Assembly (NCBI RefSeq): GCF_007741515.1
Contig: NZ_CP036263.1
Span: 3,831,178 to 3,895,177, forward strand
Source of the DNA: Adhaeretor mobilis
Lineage (GTDB): Bacteria > Planctomycetota > Planctomycetia > Pirellulales > Lacipirellulaceae
Reading direction: 5' to 3'
DNA: 64,000 nucleotides
The position numbers and the translations under genes are program-made. This document shows positions 52,384 through 61,373 of this stretch, piece after piece; positions within the stretch are counted from its first letter, which is position 1; each line of letters starts with the position of its first letter. A model generated the notes under the pieces. It saw nothing but the letters and a program-made list of their open reading frames with translations, made no database searches and was not told where the DNA came from.

Positions 52384-53847
52384 ATGCCTGAAATTGAAAC
52401 GGACTCTGAATCACATGTAACGGCTCCTGAAGATCGCATTCCCCTGGATCAGAAGTCGGCCTACGCGGTGGGCATGTTGGTCAACAACCTGCAGGCCGCT
52501 GCTTTGCCAGCGATGATGGTCATTCTGAACCTGGGACTGAAAATGCGAGCCGAGTGGGTAGGAATCATCGCCTTTGCCCCACGAATCATTGATGCCGTGA
52601 CCGATCCGATGATGGGGTACATCTCCGACCATACCCGAACCCGCTGGGGACGGCGTCGCCCGTACATTTTCGCAGGAGCCATTCTCGCCGGGTTGATATT
52701 CGCAGCGATGTGGCAACTACCGGAAGGTCACTCAGAGCAGTTTTACTTCTGGGTGTTTCTCAGCGTTTCGTTCTTGTATTTCGTCGCTTACACGATTTAT
52801 GCGACGCCTTTTGTGGCACTCGGGTTCGAGATGACGCCCGACTACCACGAACGGACTCGCCTGCAAGCCTTTGCCAACACGGTGGGACAATTGGCTTGGA
52901 TCGGAGTGCCATGGTTCTACGCCATCATGGCCAGCGACAGGTTTGAAAACACGGTTCACGGTGCACGTGTGTTGGCTCTATGGGTGGGCGGTACGATTTG
53001 CTTACTGGGTCTTTTTCCCGCTGTGTTTTGCCGCGAGCCTAAGACGATGGGGGGTGTTGAACCAGTCAAAGATGCTACCCAGGCTAACGCGACAGGGATC
53101 GTGGCGAATTTGATGGATTTCTTCCAGGGGCTCGTCACCACGTTCAACTGTAAGCCATTTGTTAAGATATGTGCGGCAACGTTTCTAGTATTCAACGGGT
53201 TTCAGCTGGGTGCCTCGTTTTCGCTGTACGTAATTCAGTACTACTTATATGCGGGCAATGAAAAAAGCGCGGGCATCCTGCAGGGCAAGTTTGGTACTCT
53301 CACCGCGCTCTGCACGCTGGCAGTGATCCCGCTAACCGCCTGGATCTCTACAAAGATTGGAAAGCGGAATACATTCCTGATTACGATTTCGCTCTCGCTG
53401 TTCGGCTATGCCATCAAGTGGTTTGGTTACAACCCTGATCATCCCGAATGGCTGCTGTTTTCTTGCCCGTTTGTCGCTTTTGGAACGGGATCGCTGTTCA
53501 CGCTAATGGGATCGATGGTCGCAGACGTGTGTGACTACGACGAGTTGGAAAGCCACGAACGACGCGAGGGGGTATTCGGCGCGATCTACTGGTGGATGGT
53601 AAAAGTAGGAATGGCATTGGCTGGCTTGCTTACCGGATACATGCTGCTGTGGTCCAACTTTGACGTGAACCTGGAGACCGCACAGCCCGATCAAACGCTC
53701 TTTCTACTGAGAGTCTTCGATGTGGGCGTGCCGCTGGCGACTTCTGCTCTCGCATTGTTTATCATGTTCACCTACGAGCTCACGGAGACGCGGTCTCACG
53801 AAATTCGCGCAGAGCTTGTGGCGAGACGCGGCAAGCTGGATGATTGA
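52384..53847 (+). CDS. GPH-family (glycoside-pentoside-hexuronide) sugar:cation symporter
   Basis: A 487-residue inner-membrane protein of the major facilitator superfamily with about 12 hydrophobic helices. The GPH signature DAVTDPMMGYISDHTRTRWGRRRPYI lies at residues 62-87, and the mid-protein GSMVADVCDYDELESHERREG near residue 380 is a further family hallmark. It would import di- or oligosaccharides with a cation. It is divergent from lacI across 177 bases and convergent with the phosphorylase gene, consistent with import of beta-1,3-gluco-oligosaccharides, although substrate specificity cannot be read from sequence. Confidence 0.88.
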   Translation: MPEIETDSESHVTAPEDRIPLDQKSAYAVGMLVNNLQAAALPAMMVILNLGLKMRAEWVGIIAFAPRIIDAVTDPMMGYISDHTRTRWGRRRPYIFAGAILAGLIFAAMWQLPEGHSEQFYFWVFLSVSFLYFVAYTIYATPFVALGFEMTPDYHERTRLQAFANTVGQLAWIGVPWFYAIMASDRFENTVHGARVLALWVGGTICLLGLFPAVFCREPKTMGGVEPVKDATQANATGIVANLMDFFQGLVTTFNCKPFVKICAATFLVFNGFQLGASFSLYVIQYYLYAGNEKSAGILQGKFGTLTALCTLAVIPLTAWISTKIGKRNTFLITISLSLFGYAIKWFGYNPDHPEWLLFSCPFVAFGTGSLFTLMGSMVADVCDYDELESHERREGVFGAIYWWMVKVGMALAGLLTGYMLLWSNFDVNLETAQPDQTLFLLRVFDVGVPLATSALALFIMFTYELTETRSHEIRAELVARRGKLDD

Positions 53848-53885
53848 GCGCGGAGATTGAACCCAGTGGACGTCAGGCCAGGGTG

Positions 53886-56800
53886 TCAGGCGCGAACAAT
53901 CTGCTCGTCGGGAATGTTCACGTCAATGCGCGCGATTTCGCCTGATCTTTCGAAGACCAGGGAGCTGACCTCCTGGGAAAGTGCGCTGTCGTCAATTGTT
54001 TCGCTCTTCTCATCCGCGTAGGTCACTTCTATTGACAACGGACGATCACCCAGACGGTAACGCACGGGCGTTTGGCAAACGGTGAAAGCGAGCGAACCGG
54101 CCGGGAGTTCCAGGCTTTGAGTTTGCCCTGAGAGATCGAAGTATTCGAAAGTGGTAGCAGTCTCTAGGAACTCACGTCGACGCAGCAAAATCGGCTGAAA
54201 ATGCAGGCGGCCGTCGAGCGCTCGAACGCCCAATTCGCCCAGGCGAGTGAGGATTTCTTCTTTGACTTGCCCAGTCATGCCCGGTTGTTGAGCGCCGCTG
54301 TGCGATGGGGAATGCGAGTAGGGGTCGGTCGGGAAAGCGCCATACTGGCTGGGCGACTTGTCCGAACTGAGCCCGCCTCGAACGAGGTAGTAGGCATCGA
54401 CCAGTGCCTGAATTTCTGACTTGGATGCCTGGCGGTCGGCGACGTTAAACACGTTCTCCTGCACTGCCAACAGCAACTTGGAGACCATGTGCCAGTAAAT
54501 GCTGCCCAAGCCCTCGTAACCATACATCGTACCCGATCGGCCTGTGTAGGACTTGTGAGCGAAGACCATCTCAAAAACATCAAACACACTTTGCCGATCA
54601 CTCGCAACAAGCTCTGCCCAACGCTCCTCGCCTGATAGCTGGGATAGCCGCTGTTCGAGATCGGCTTGTTGATGGATGGCGGCGTTGAAGTGATAATCTC
54701 CTTGAACATCGCGTACCACAACGGAGTCATTTCCCGCCGCGATTAACTCGCGGAGCAATTCGATAGGCTCCAACCAGCCAGCTTCAATCCTGTTGCGATC
54801 CAGAAAGCTAGGCAACTGCCGGTTGGGGTAGAGCATGAAGCTATTCTGATCGGCACGGTACAACTGGCTCTCGAACATCGCGTCAATAAGCTCAATCGCT
54901 TGCCCAGCGTCGAGCAAACCACTGCTGAGCACGGCAACCTGGCCCTCGAGCATTTCATATAGTGATGAGACACTTGCCGCGCCGTTGGTTAGATCAAGTT
55001 CCAGAAGGTTATAAGCATGGTAGAGGCTGTCTTCGCGACGATTTGCTCGAATCGAATGCTCCAGATATTCCATACCTAGGCTGAGGAACTCGACGAGCTC
55101 TGCACCGCTGACGGTGTGTTTTCCGGAAAAGCCGTCGTCGTAGACCTTCAAACGATAGTCGGAGAACGCTTGCCCGGTAGCTTCTAGCATGTGGGCGCGA
55201 GCCTCGTCGTCGATGGTTGCTGACTGGAGCAAACTACGATTCTCATGCAGGACCTTGCGTATCTTGCGATACCACTGCTCGACTTCCACCGAGATCGCAA
55301 ATCGATGGTCAGAGAATCCCTTCAATAAGTCGCTTAGAAGTTGGAGGTGCCTGCGCAGTTGACAAACCGAAACCATCGAGAGGCCAGCGCCGACGAGCGC
55401 ATTGTTGGCATCATTCCACTCGGGTCTCTGGGTATTGAGCCAGATTCCACCATCGACGACTAGGTTTGAGATCTTGGTGAGTACCGGGACGAGTAGCTTT
55501 TCCAGCAGATTTGCGTAGTAGGTTTTCCCACGGGAGTCTGTGACCAGTTTGCCATCTGCTCCTAGGGTTTCGACCCGGTTCTCAATTTCTTGGGCGGTAA
55601 ATTGGTCGAATTCGATCGTGTCGCTGCTGTTGGCGGCGAGTTCCTCGAACGACTTGATGCGATAAGGTACGTTGGCATAGCAAAACACTTGCTCGTCCAG
55701 CATACGTTCCAGTTCGCCCGGATAGTAGTTGCGCAGGGCTTCCAGAAGTCTCGTGAGATAAACGATCTGATGATCGCCCCAATAGCCGATATTGCTCCAC
55801 GGGTCTTCCGGATCGGGCTCCTCCCAATCGATGCCGTCGCGTGTGATGCGGTACGGATTGAAGCCATCGATGGTTGATGCGTTCACAAATTTCGCGACGA
55901 TACTGGGCAAGAACCCGGGGAAACTTGCAGAGAGGGCCTCCCAGTTTTGGAAGATGTCTCGCCAATTGCCTTGGTAATTGTAGATTTGCGATCCATCGTC
56001 ATTGTGAACGCGAATTTCAAACGCATTCCACGGACGACTGGGATCTCCGTGTCGCCGGCTGAATGTCAGGGGCAAGTATTCTGTAACCAGTCGTAACAGA
56101 TCGGTGTCGTTCTGCTCACGTACTCGGGCGACGAGTTGCGAGTAGTCAATCTGCTTCGGCAGAGTGCGCAGAAAAGCCTGCTGGGCCTGATGCACCTTGC
56201 TGTTTCTCTCTCGCAAGAATCCGTGCAAGTCTTGTGTATCCACCTGATAATTCGAGGCAAACACACCGCCACGCATGTTATTGTACAAGACGTTAGCGAA
56301 GTGGTGCGTCGTGGAAAGCTGGCTCCCGGTGGTCTGTAATCCGTCTGAACTGGCAATATTCTGCAGCAGCCCTTGATGATCTTGCTGGATTGCTTGCTCG
56401 AGCGTTGCTTCGAGCGAATCGGGGGAAGCAAGGTGGTTTTGCAGGCGAGCAATCTGTTGATGATCGCGAGCTACGTCCGCGATGAGATGCCAATGGATAG
56501 ATTTGCCAGGAGACAACTCCAGAGTAGCGAAGGCAAAGTAGTTGCCTCGTTTCCCCGTGCAAAGAGATTCAACCGCGGGTGTTTCTCCCGCCAGAAAAGC
56601 ATCGATTCCTCCAGTGGAAAGAAACAAAGTGCTCTCCGGGAGGCCGCATTTCCAGACGGTTGTTGCCCGCAAAGCTTCCACGGCTTCTGCGCGATCCGAG
56701 ATTTGCGAGGTCAGACTGTAGATACCCATTCCCGATTGCGTGTCGCACTCGTTGTGCTTGTAGGCATCGACGAGGCAACTCGCCTGCTGGTAGGTTCCTA

Positions 56801-57365
56801 GTGGCACTCCGTGAGGGAGAAGGTTTTGCAGACCATCGACGACATCAAATTCGATAGCGTCGGTACCCTCGTTGAGTATTTCAACTGTGCGAATAAAGCC
56901 GTACCGTCTTGAAGTGCGCCAGCGATATCGAAAACGCAATCCGGATATCGCATGAGATTCTTCGAAGACGACTTGATCCCCTGCCACATGTTTCAGCAAA
57001 CGGCGCTGGCCAGCTGGTCCGTGCACGGAATCGACGAAAGGCTGCCAAAAGGAATACCCCCCCGCTTCTTCGCGGAAACGAATCGTCGTGAACGGCCCGG
57101 AATAACGATGACAGTCGTGCAGCCTATCGACGGTTTCGTACGGAAATAGACTATTCGCTGCCGAAACTCGCCCGGCGGTGAGTCCACCTCCTGAGGAGAG
57201 ATACATCCAATGATCACCCGAACTGACAAGGCTCATCAAAAAAGATGGCATTTTATCGTAGTTCTCGATCTCGTAGAAATCGTCGCCCTCAAGATCGACG
57301 AAGTTTCCTCGGACTGCAGTGTTCATGTTGCTCGAAGTCGTCATGGTAGCGGATGGACTACTCAT
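53886..57365 (-). CDS. Cytoplasmic GH94/GH149/GH161-like phosphorylase, probably beta-1,3-glucan
   Basis: A 1159-residue protein without signal peptide. An N-terminal beta-sandwich (WMYLSSGGGLTAGRVSAANSL; PYETVDRLHDCHRYSGPFTT) leads to an (alpha/alpha)6 barrel with NYQGNWRDIFQNWEALS, IDWEEPDPEDPWSNIGYWGDHQ and the region PEWNDANNALVGAG, where Asp652 fits the catalytic acid of GH94-type phosphorylases. The size matches GH149/GH161 beta-1,3-glucan phosphorylases (about 1100 residues) rather than GH94 (about 800). Such enzymes release glucose-1-phosphate from laminari-oligosaccharides. The gene lies 75 bases downstream of the GH17 gene. Family assignment is from pattern and context, not a search. 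Confidence 0.78.
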   Translation of the reverse strand: MSSPSATMTTSSNMNTAVRGNFVDLEGDDFYEIENYDKMPSFLMSLVSSGDHWMYLSSGGGLTAGRVSAANSLFPYETVDRLHDCHRYSGPFTTIRFREEAGGYSFWQPFVDSVHGPAGQRRLLKHVAGDQVVFEESHAISGLRFRYRWRTSRRYGFIRTVEILNEGTDAIEFDVVDGLQNLLPHGVPLGTYQQASCLVDAYKHNECDTQSGMGIYSLTSQISDRAEAVEALRATTVWKCGLPESTLFLSTGGIDAFLAGETPAVESLCTGKRGNYFAFATLELSPGKSIHWHLIADVARDHQQIARLQNHLASPDSLEATLEQAIQQDHQGLLQNIASSDGLQTTGSQLSTTHHFANVLYNNMRGGVFASNYQVDTQDLHGFLRERNSKVHQAQQAFLRTLPKQIDYSQLVARVREQNDTDLLRLVTEYLPLTFSRRHGDPSRPWNAFEIRVHNDDGSQIYNYQGNWRDIFQNWEALSASFPGFLPSIVAKFVNASTIDGFNPYRITRDGIDWEEPDPEDPWSNIGYWGDHQIVYLTRLLEALRNYYPGELERMLDEQVFCYANVPYRIKSFEELAANSSDTIEFDQFTAQEIENRVETLGADGKLVTDSRGKTYYANLLEKLLVPVLTKISNLVVDGGIWLNTQRPEWNDANNALVGAGLSMVSVCQLRRHLQLLSDLLKGFSDHRFAISVEVEQWYRKIRKVLHENRSLLQSATIDDEARAHMLEATGQAFSDYRLKVYDDGFSGKHTVSGAELVEFLSLGMEYLEHSIRANRREDSLYHAYNLLELDLTNGAASVSSLYEMLEGQVAVLSSGLLDAGQAIELIDAMFESQLYRADQNSFMLYPNRQLPSFLDRNRIEAGWLEPIELLRELIAAGNDSVVVRDVQGDYHFNAAIHQQADLEQRLSQLSGEERWAELVASDRQSVFDVFEMVFAHKSYTGRSGTMYGYEGLGSIYWHMVSKLLLAVQENVFNVADRQASKSEIQALVDAYYLVRGGLSSDKSPSQYGAFPTDPYSHSPSHSGAQQPGMTGQVKEEILTRLGELGVRALDGRLHFQPILLRRREFLETATTFEYFDLSGQTQSLELPAGSLAFTVCQTPVRYRLGDRPLSIEVTYADEKSETIDDSALSQEVSSLVFERSGEIARIDVNIPDEQIVRA

Positions 57366-57440
57366 AAGTGGTTTTCCTAGTCGGCAGTTAGAATCTACTT
57401 CTCATCACTTCTCGGACCCGTCAATTGGAGACGATTCCCG

Positions 57441-58484
57441 CTATGGATCGTTGTGCAATGAAGCTTGCTTAGGCTTGCGATCAACTCGATAAAGACCCCA
57501 GTGCTTTTCTACTTCATTCGGATGGGGGCCACCCTTCCAGGGCTCGTCGAAAGCTTCAAAGTAAAAAGTGCATATCTTGTTATTGCTAGCCCAACTTGTG
57601 AACTCCTGGTAATAGGCTAGCTGCTGTTTCTCTCCCGCTTTACCCTTAATCAACTTGGCCTGCTCCCCCTCGTTGTGAACTTGAGTCGCCCAGCCGGCCT
57701 CGCCGATGACAACGGTTTTGTCAGGATGATGCTGACAAACCTCCTTATATACCTTTTGGGTCCAAGGCATCGCGTCGTGGAGTAGGTTACCGGCCCAATG
57801 AGCATGTAAGTGGGTCACAATAAAATCGATTTCCTCGGCAACGGCTTGGCTCTCAGGCTTGTTCCAGAAGTTAAAATCATCGGCGGTCGTCACCGGGATC
57901 TTGGTTGCCGATCGGACTTCTCGCAGGCACCTGATGAGTACTTCGGGCTTGGTTATGTGATCGGACCAGTACACTTGCGACTCGTTGCCGACACTTACCG
58001 CGATAACCACGTCAGGGTATTCATTCGCAAGCTGGATCGCCCCGGCAACTTCGTCTTTATTGGCTTTTACTGCCGCTGGAAACTCGCCCATGTCTTGTCC
58101 AGGGACATCGTTTTCACGGGTAATCCAGGCACCCAGCATGACCTTCATAGACAACTTTTCCTGGCGAATGATCTCCAAAATGTCCGAAGCGACCCCACGA
58201 GAACCGTAGATGCGCAACAGTTGCCAATTCTTGGAGAGCAGGACTAAGTCCTCCCTCATCTGCACCTTGGTAGGCTGCTCTCCGTTGGGGGCCTGCCCCT
58301 TGCGATAGGGACCGTAGGAGATGCCCTGGCCGATCCATTTGCCGTCGATCTTCGGCTCGAAGGCTCGCTGTTTGAACTGCTCACTAGGCTCACCGTCGTC
58401 GGCCGATGCAGTTCCCGCGACTCCGTAGATTCCCACCGATAGCAGCAGCGCCCATTGCATCGCAACCATTACAAGCTTCAACAT
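57441..58484 (-). CDS. Secreted glycoside hydrolase family 17 beta-1,3-glucanase
   Basis: A 347-residue exported enzyme. The signal (VMVAMQWALLLSVGIYGVAGTASA) precedes a TIM-barrel domain with GQGISYGPYRKGQAP (N-terminal family motif), VSVGNES (Glu167, acid/base), and VVIGEAGWA (Glu262, nucleophile); FYFEAFDEPWKG near the end is typical too. Bacterial GH17 enzymes act on laminarin or its oligosaccharides. ATG 58484 gives the signal peptide; the frame stays open to 58583. The transcript leader upstream can fold strongly (58501-58571). It is the first gene of an apparent minus-strand pair with the phosphorylase. Confidence 0.88.
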   Translation of the reverse strand: MLKLVMVAMQWALLLSVGIYGVAGTASADDGEPSEQFKQRAFEPKIDGKWIGQGISYGPYRKGQAPNGEQPTKVQMREDLVLLSKNWQLLRIYGSRGVASDILEIIRQEKLSMKVMLGAWITRENDVPGQDMGEFPAAVKANKDEVAGAIQLANEYPDVVIAVSVGNESQVYWSDHITKPEVLIRCLREVRSATKIPVTTADDFNFWNKPESQAVAEEIDFIVTHLHAHWAGNLLHDAMPWTQKVYKEVCQHHPDKTVVIGEAGWATQVHNEGEQAKLIKGKAGEKQQLAYYQEFTSWASNNKICTFYFEAFDEPWKGGPHPNEVEKHWGLYRVDRKPKQASLHNDP

Positions 58485-58500
58485 GATAGAATGACTCACC

Positions 58501-58571
58501 GCTAAGCTGATAAAAGATTCAGAATTGCTTGTCGAAACTGCCGCTGTTTCCGACTGCAACTTCAGCTTAGC
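58501..58571 (-). promoter_or_regulatory. Nested inverted repeats in the GH17 leader (possible structured RNA)
   Basis: On the transcribed (minus) strand GCTAAGCTGA (58571-58562) pairs with TCAGCTTAGC (58510-58501), a perfect 10-bp outer stem. Inside, TTGC/GCAA, GTCG/CGAC and AAAC/GTTT form an inner stem with small bulges around the loop AGCGGCA. The outer stem ends about 16 bases before the GH17 ATG, next to GGTGAG, a possible ribosome-binding site, so folding could hide or expose it. GAAAC/GTTTC halves inside could alternatively be a spaced repressor site. Confidence 0.5.
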
Positions 58572-58824
58572 AAGAACACCCAAGCGCCTGACCGGGCAAT
58601 CTCACAAGAAAGTGGATGTAAATTTGTTACAAGAAAATCCATGTTTGAAATTGGCCATCGCGCGTGGTTCCCACGAGGCCAAACGTTACTCCCATGATGG
58701 CGGACGAACTTGCCGTCAGCGTCAATTTGCGTTTGGTGCACTACAGAAACACCGCTTTGGATTTCGGTCTATAATGAGAATCTGAATGTCAAGTCTCTGA
58801 CGCCTATCTCCCTGGGCTGTATCC
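58572..58824. other. Divergent intergenic region between GH17 and the MacA-like gene
   Basis: No gene supported. A TATAAT hexamer at 58770-58775 on the plus strand, about 50 bases before the adaptor ATG, may be its -10 element; the matching -35 is poor (AAACAC). Confidence 0.4.
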
Positions 58825-60063
58825 ATGAAGAAGTTTTATCTATTGCTAGCGGTGCTGACGATCGGGGCGATAGCGGCCTACAAGCCTCTAGCGAGAGGCT
58901 GGGAGGAGCGAAGCAAGCCGGCTTATAAGACCGCCGAGGTCGATCGCAGAACCATCAAGCTCGTGGTCAACTCCACTGGTGAAGTGAAGCCAGTTCTAGA
59001 GGTTGCGATCGGATCCTTCGTCTCGGGACCGATCAAAGAACTCTACGTCGACTTCAACGACCGAGTTTCCAAAGGCCAACTTCTGGCTGAAATCGATACT
59101 AGAATCTACGACGCTGCCGTTGCCAGGGACCGGGCAACTCTCGTGACTCGCCAGGCGGACGTGAAACGTGTGCAAGCTCAACTCCAACAGGCGACCAACG
59201 ACGAAGCGCGCTCGGTTGCACTGCGTTCTGAGAGCGTGGACTACATCTCGCAAACAGAAATTGATCAGTTCCACTTTACGCGAATGTCGCTAGCGGCGCA
59301 GCTGGAAGTCGCCGAAGCTGCTGTTGAGCAGGCAGTAGCAACCTTGGAAAACTCCGAAGCGAATCTCGGTTACGCGGAAATACGATCTCCAGTCGATGGC
59401 ATTGTCATCAAGAAGATGATCGACCTTGGGCAAACCCTTGCCGCGCAGTTTCAGACTCCTGAACTCTTTGTGATCGCGCCTGAAATGGACAAGCGCATGC
59501 ACGTTTTTGCTTCAGTCGATGAAGCGGACATCGGGCTTATCCGCCGGGCACAAGTCGGGGGGTTATCCGTGCAATTCACGGTCGATGCCTATCCGGACGA
59601 TCTGTTTGAGGGCAAGATCGAGCAGATCCGCTTCAGTCCCACTGAGAATCAGAATGTAGTGACGTACCCAGTCGTCGTGTCGGCAGCTAACCCCGATCTC
59701 AAGTTGCTGCCAGGCATGACGGCAAGCCTCTCCTTCACGATTGAGGTGAAGGAGGACGTCTTGTGCGTGCCCAACGCTGCACTGCGATTTTATCCGGAAG
59801 AGAAAGAGTTAGTTCGAGAGAAAGATCGCAAACTACTAGAGGCCGGCCAAGAGCAGGATCGAGAGTCGAAAGAAAATGCCTCTGCCGAGCAAAAGGTAGA
59901 CGATGGCAAGAAACGCGATAAGCGACATGTCTGGGTCGCAAACGATGGTAAGCTTAGGGCGACCGAGATCACGACTGGCATCAGCGACAATCGCTTCACA
60001 GAGATTGTGTCAGGCGATTTAGAGAAAGATCAGGAACTTGTCACTGGCAAGAAAACCAACTAA
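58825..60063 (+). CDS. MacA-like periplasmic adaptor (HlyD/RND efflux family)
   Basis: A 412-residue protein anchored by an N-terminal helix (FYLLLAVLTIGAIAAYKPLA). The biotinyl-lipoyl halves are FVSGPIKELYVDFNDRVSKGQLLAEIDT and LGYAEIRSPVDGIVIKKMIDLGQTL, split by a helical hairpin (about 95-180), followed by a beta-barrel domain (ASVDEADIGLIRRAQVGG). A highly charged insertion (residues about 325-370, rich in Lys/Glu) is unusual. It would bridge the inner-membrane transporter and a TolC-type channel. The MacB-like permease lies 57 bases downstream on the same strand. Confidence 0.85.
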   Translation: MKKFYLLLAVLTIGAIAAYKPLARGWEERSKPAYKTAEVDRRTIKLVVNSTGEVKPVLEVAIGSFVSGPIKELYVDFNDRVSKGQLLAEIDTRIYDAAVARDRATLVTRQADVKRVQAQLQQATNDEARSVALRSESVDYISQTEIDQFHFTRMSLAAQLEVAEAAVEQAVATLENSEANLGYAEIRSPVDGIVIKKMIDLGQTLAAQFQTPELFVIAPEMDKRMHVFASVDEADIGLIRRAQVGGLSVQFTVDAYPDDLFEGKIEQIRFSPTENQNVVTYPVVVSAANPDLKLLPGMTASLSFTIEVKEDVLCVPNAALRFYPEEKELVREKDRKLLEAGQEQDRESKENASAEQKVDDGKKRDKRHVWVANDGKLRATEITTGISDNRFTEIVSGDLEKDQELVTGKKTN

Positions 60064-60120
60064 TCGTGGTACCTACGCGCCCGCATCGCTCAAACAACGA
60101 CGCACTCCAAGAGCCTCTGA

Positions 60121-61362
60121 ATGAACTTACTGGCTACCCTGCGCATAGCGATTCGTGCACTTGCGAAGAACAAAATGCGCGCCAGCCTCACGGTGCTTGG
60201 CGTTGTGATTGGTATCGCCGCGGTTACGGCAATGGTTTCGATTGGCCAGAGTGCGAGCAGTTTGGTTCAAGGGCAGTTTGATTCACTCGGCACCAACGTC
60301 GTGATTGTGAGGCCTGCTAGCCGGCGTCGATTCGGAGTCCGCCAGGGTACGACCGTCACGCTAACGGCGGAGGACTCCGATGCCATCGCCCAGGAGTGCC
60401 CTTCGGTAGTGTCGTCGTCTCCGATCGTAGGATTCGCTGCCCAAATGATCTACGGAAACTCTAACTGGAGCCCTCGCGAACTGTACGGCGTCGGTGAGCA
60501 ATACCTTGCAGTTCGTAATTGGGGTCTGGGAACAGGTGGTTTTTTCACGGAACGCGATATCGATTCTGCCTCGAAAGTATGTGTCATTGGCCACACACTC
60601 GTTGCTAAACTCTTCCAAACCACTAATCCCATTGGTGAGAAGATTCGCATCAACAACATTCCTTTCGAAGTGATTGGCGTGTTAGAAGCAAAGGGAGCCA
60701 ATCTTGTGGGCGAAGATCAGGACGACATTGTTCTCGTCCCTGTATCGACGATGCAGAAACGACTTTATGGCTCTCACTTTCAAAATGTCCACGCCATTAT
60801 GGCGACTGCAAAATCGAGCGACAGTATGTCCGACGCAGAGTTCGACATTCGACAACTACTCCTAGAGCGTCATCGTATCGGTCCCGATGAAATGGCCGAC
60901 TTCCAAGTGCAGAACATGACTGAAATCGCAGACATCCTGGGCGTGGTCACGGGCACCATGACACTCATGCTGGCATCAATCGCTGGCATCTCGTTGGTCG
61001 TCGGTGGAGTCGGGATTATGAACACGATGTTGGTCTCCGTAACGGAGCGAACTCGCGAGATTGGCATCCGCATGGCCGTGGGTGCGCAATCGAAAGACAT
61101 TCTACTACAGTTCTTAGTCGAATCTGTCGTGCTTTCCTTCGTTGGTGGAGTCATCGGATTCGCCCTGGGCGTGGGTGGATCGGTAGCACTGACTACGGCC
61201 ATTAACTCGTTCTCCAGCGGTACCGATTGGCCGGTGGTGATTTCCATTCCAGCGGCAGTCGTGGCGATTGTCTTCGCCGCAGGGGTTGGGATATTCTTTG
61301 GCTTCTACCCGGCTTTGAAAGCAAGCCGTCTCGATCCGATCGATGCTTTGAGATACGAATAG
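60121..61362 (+). CDS. MacB-like ABC transporter permease without ATPase domain
   Basis: A 413-residue inner-membrane protein. An N-terminal helix (SLTVLGVVIGIAAVTAMVSIGQ) precedes a large periplasmic MacB_PCD-type domain (about 45-260), then three C-terminal helices in the FtsX-like domain (LASIAGISLVVGGVGIMNTMLVSVTERTREIGIRMAVGA). Full MacB has an N-terminal ATPase of about 230 residues; it is absent here and no ATPase gene adjoins. The partner ATPase must be encoded elsewhere, beyond this window. Together with the adaptor it would form a tripartite mechanotransmission-type exporter. Confidence 0.87.
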   Translation: MNLLATLRIAIRALAKNKMRASLTVLGVVIGIAAVTAMVSIGQSASSLVQGQFDSLGTNVVIVRPASRRRFGVRQGTTVTLTAEDSDAIAQECPSVVSSSPIVGFAAQMIYGNSNWSPRELYGVGEQYLAVRNWGLGTGGFFTERDIDSASKVCVIGHTLVAKLFQTTNPIGEKIRINNIPFEVIGVLEAKGANLVGEDQDDIVLVPVSTMQKRLYGSHFQNVHAIMATAKSSDSMSDAEFDIRQLLLERHRIGPDEMADFQVQNMTEIADILGVVTGTMTLMLASIAGISLVVGGVGIMNTMLVSVTERTREIGIRMAVGAQSKDILLQFLVESVVLSFVGGVIGFALGVGGSVALTTAINSFSSGTDWPVVISIPAAVVAIVFAAGVGIFFGFYPALKASRLDPIDALRYE

Positions 61363-61373
61363 CAGAGGAGCAT

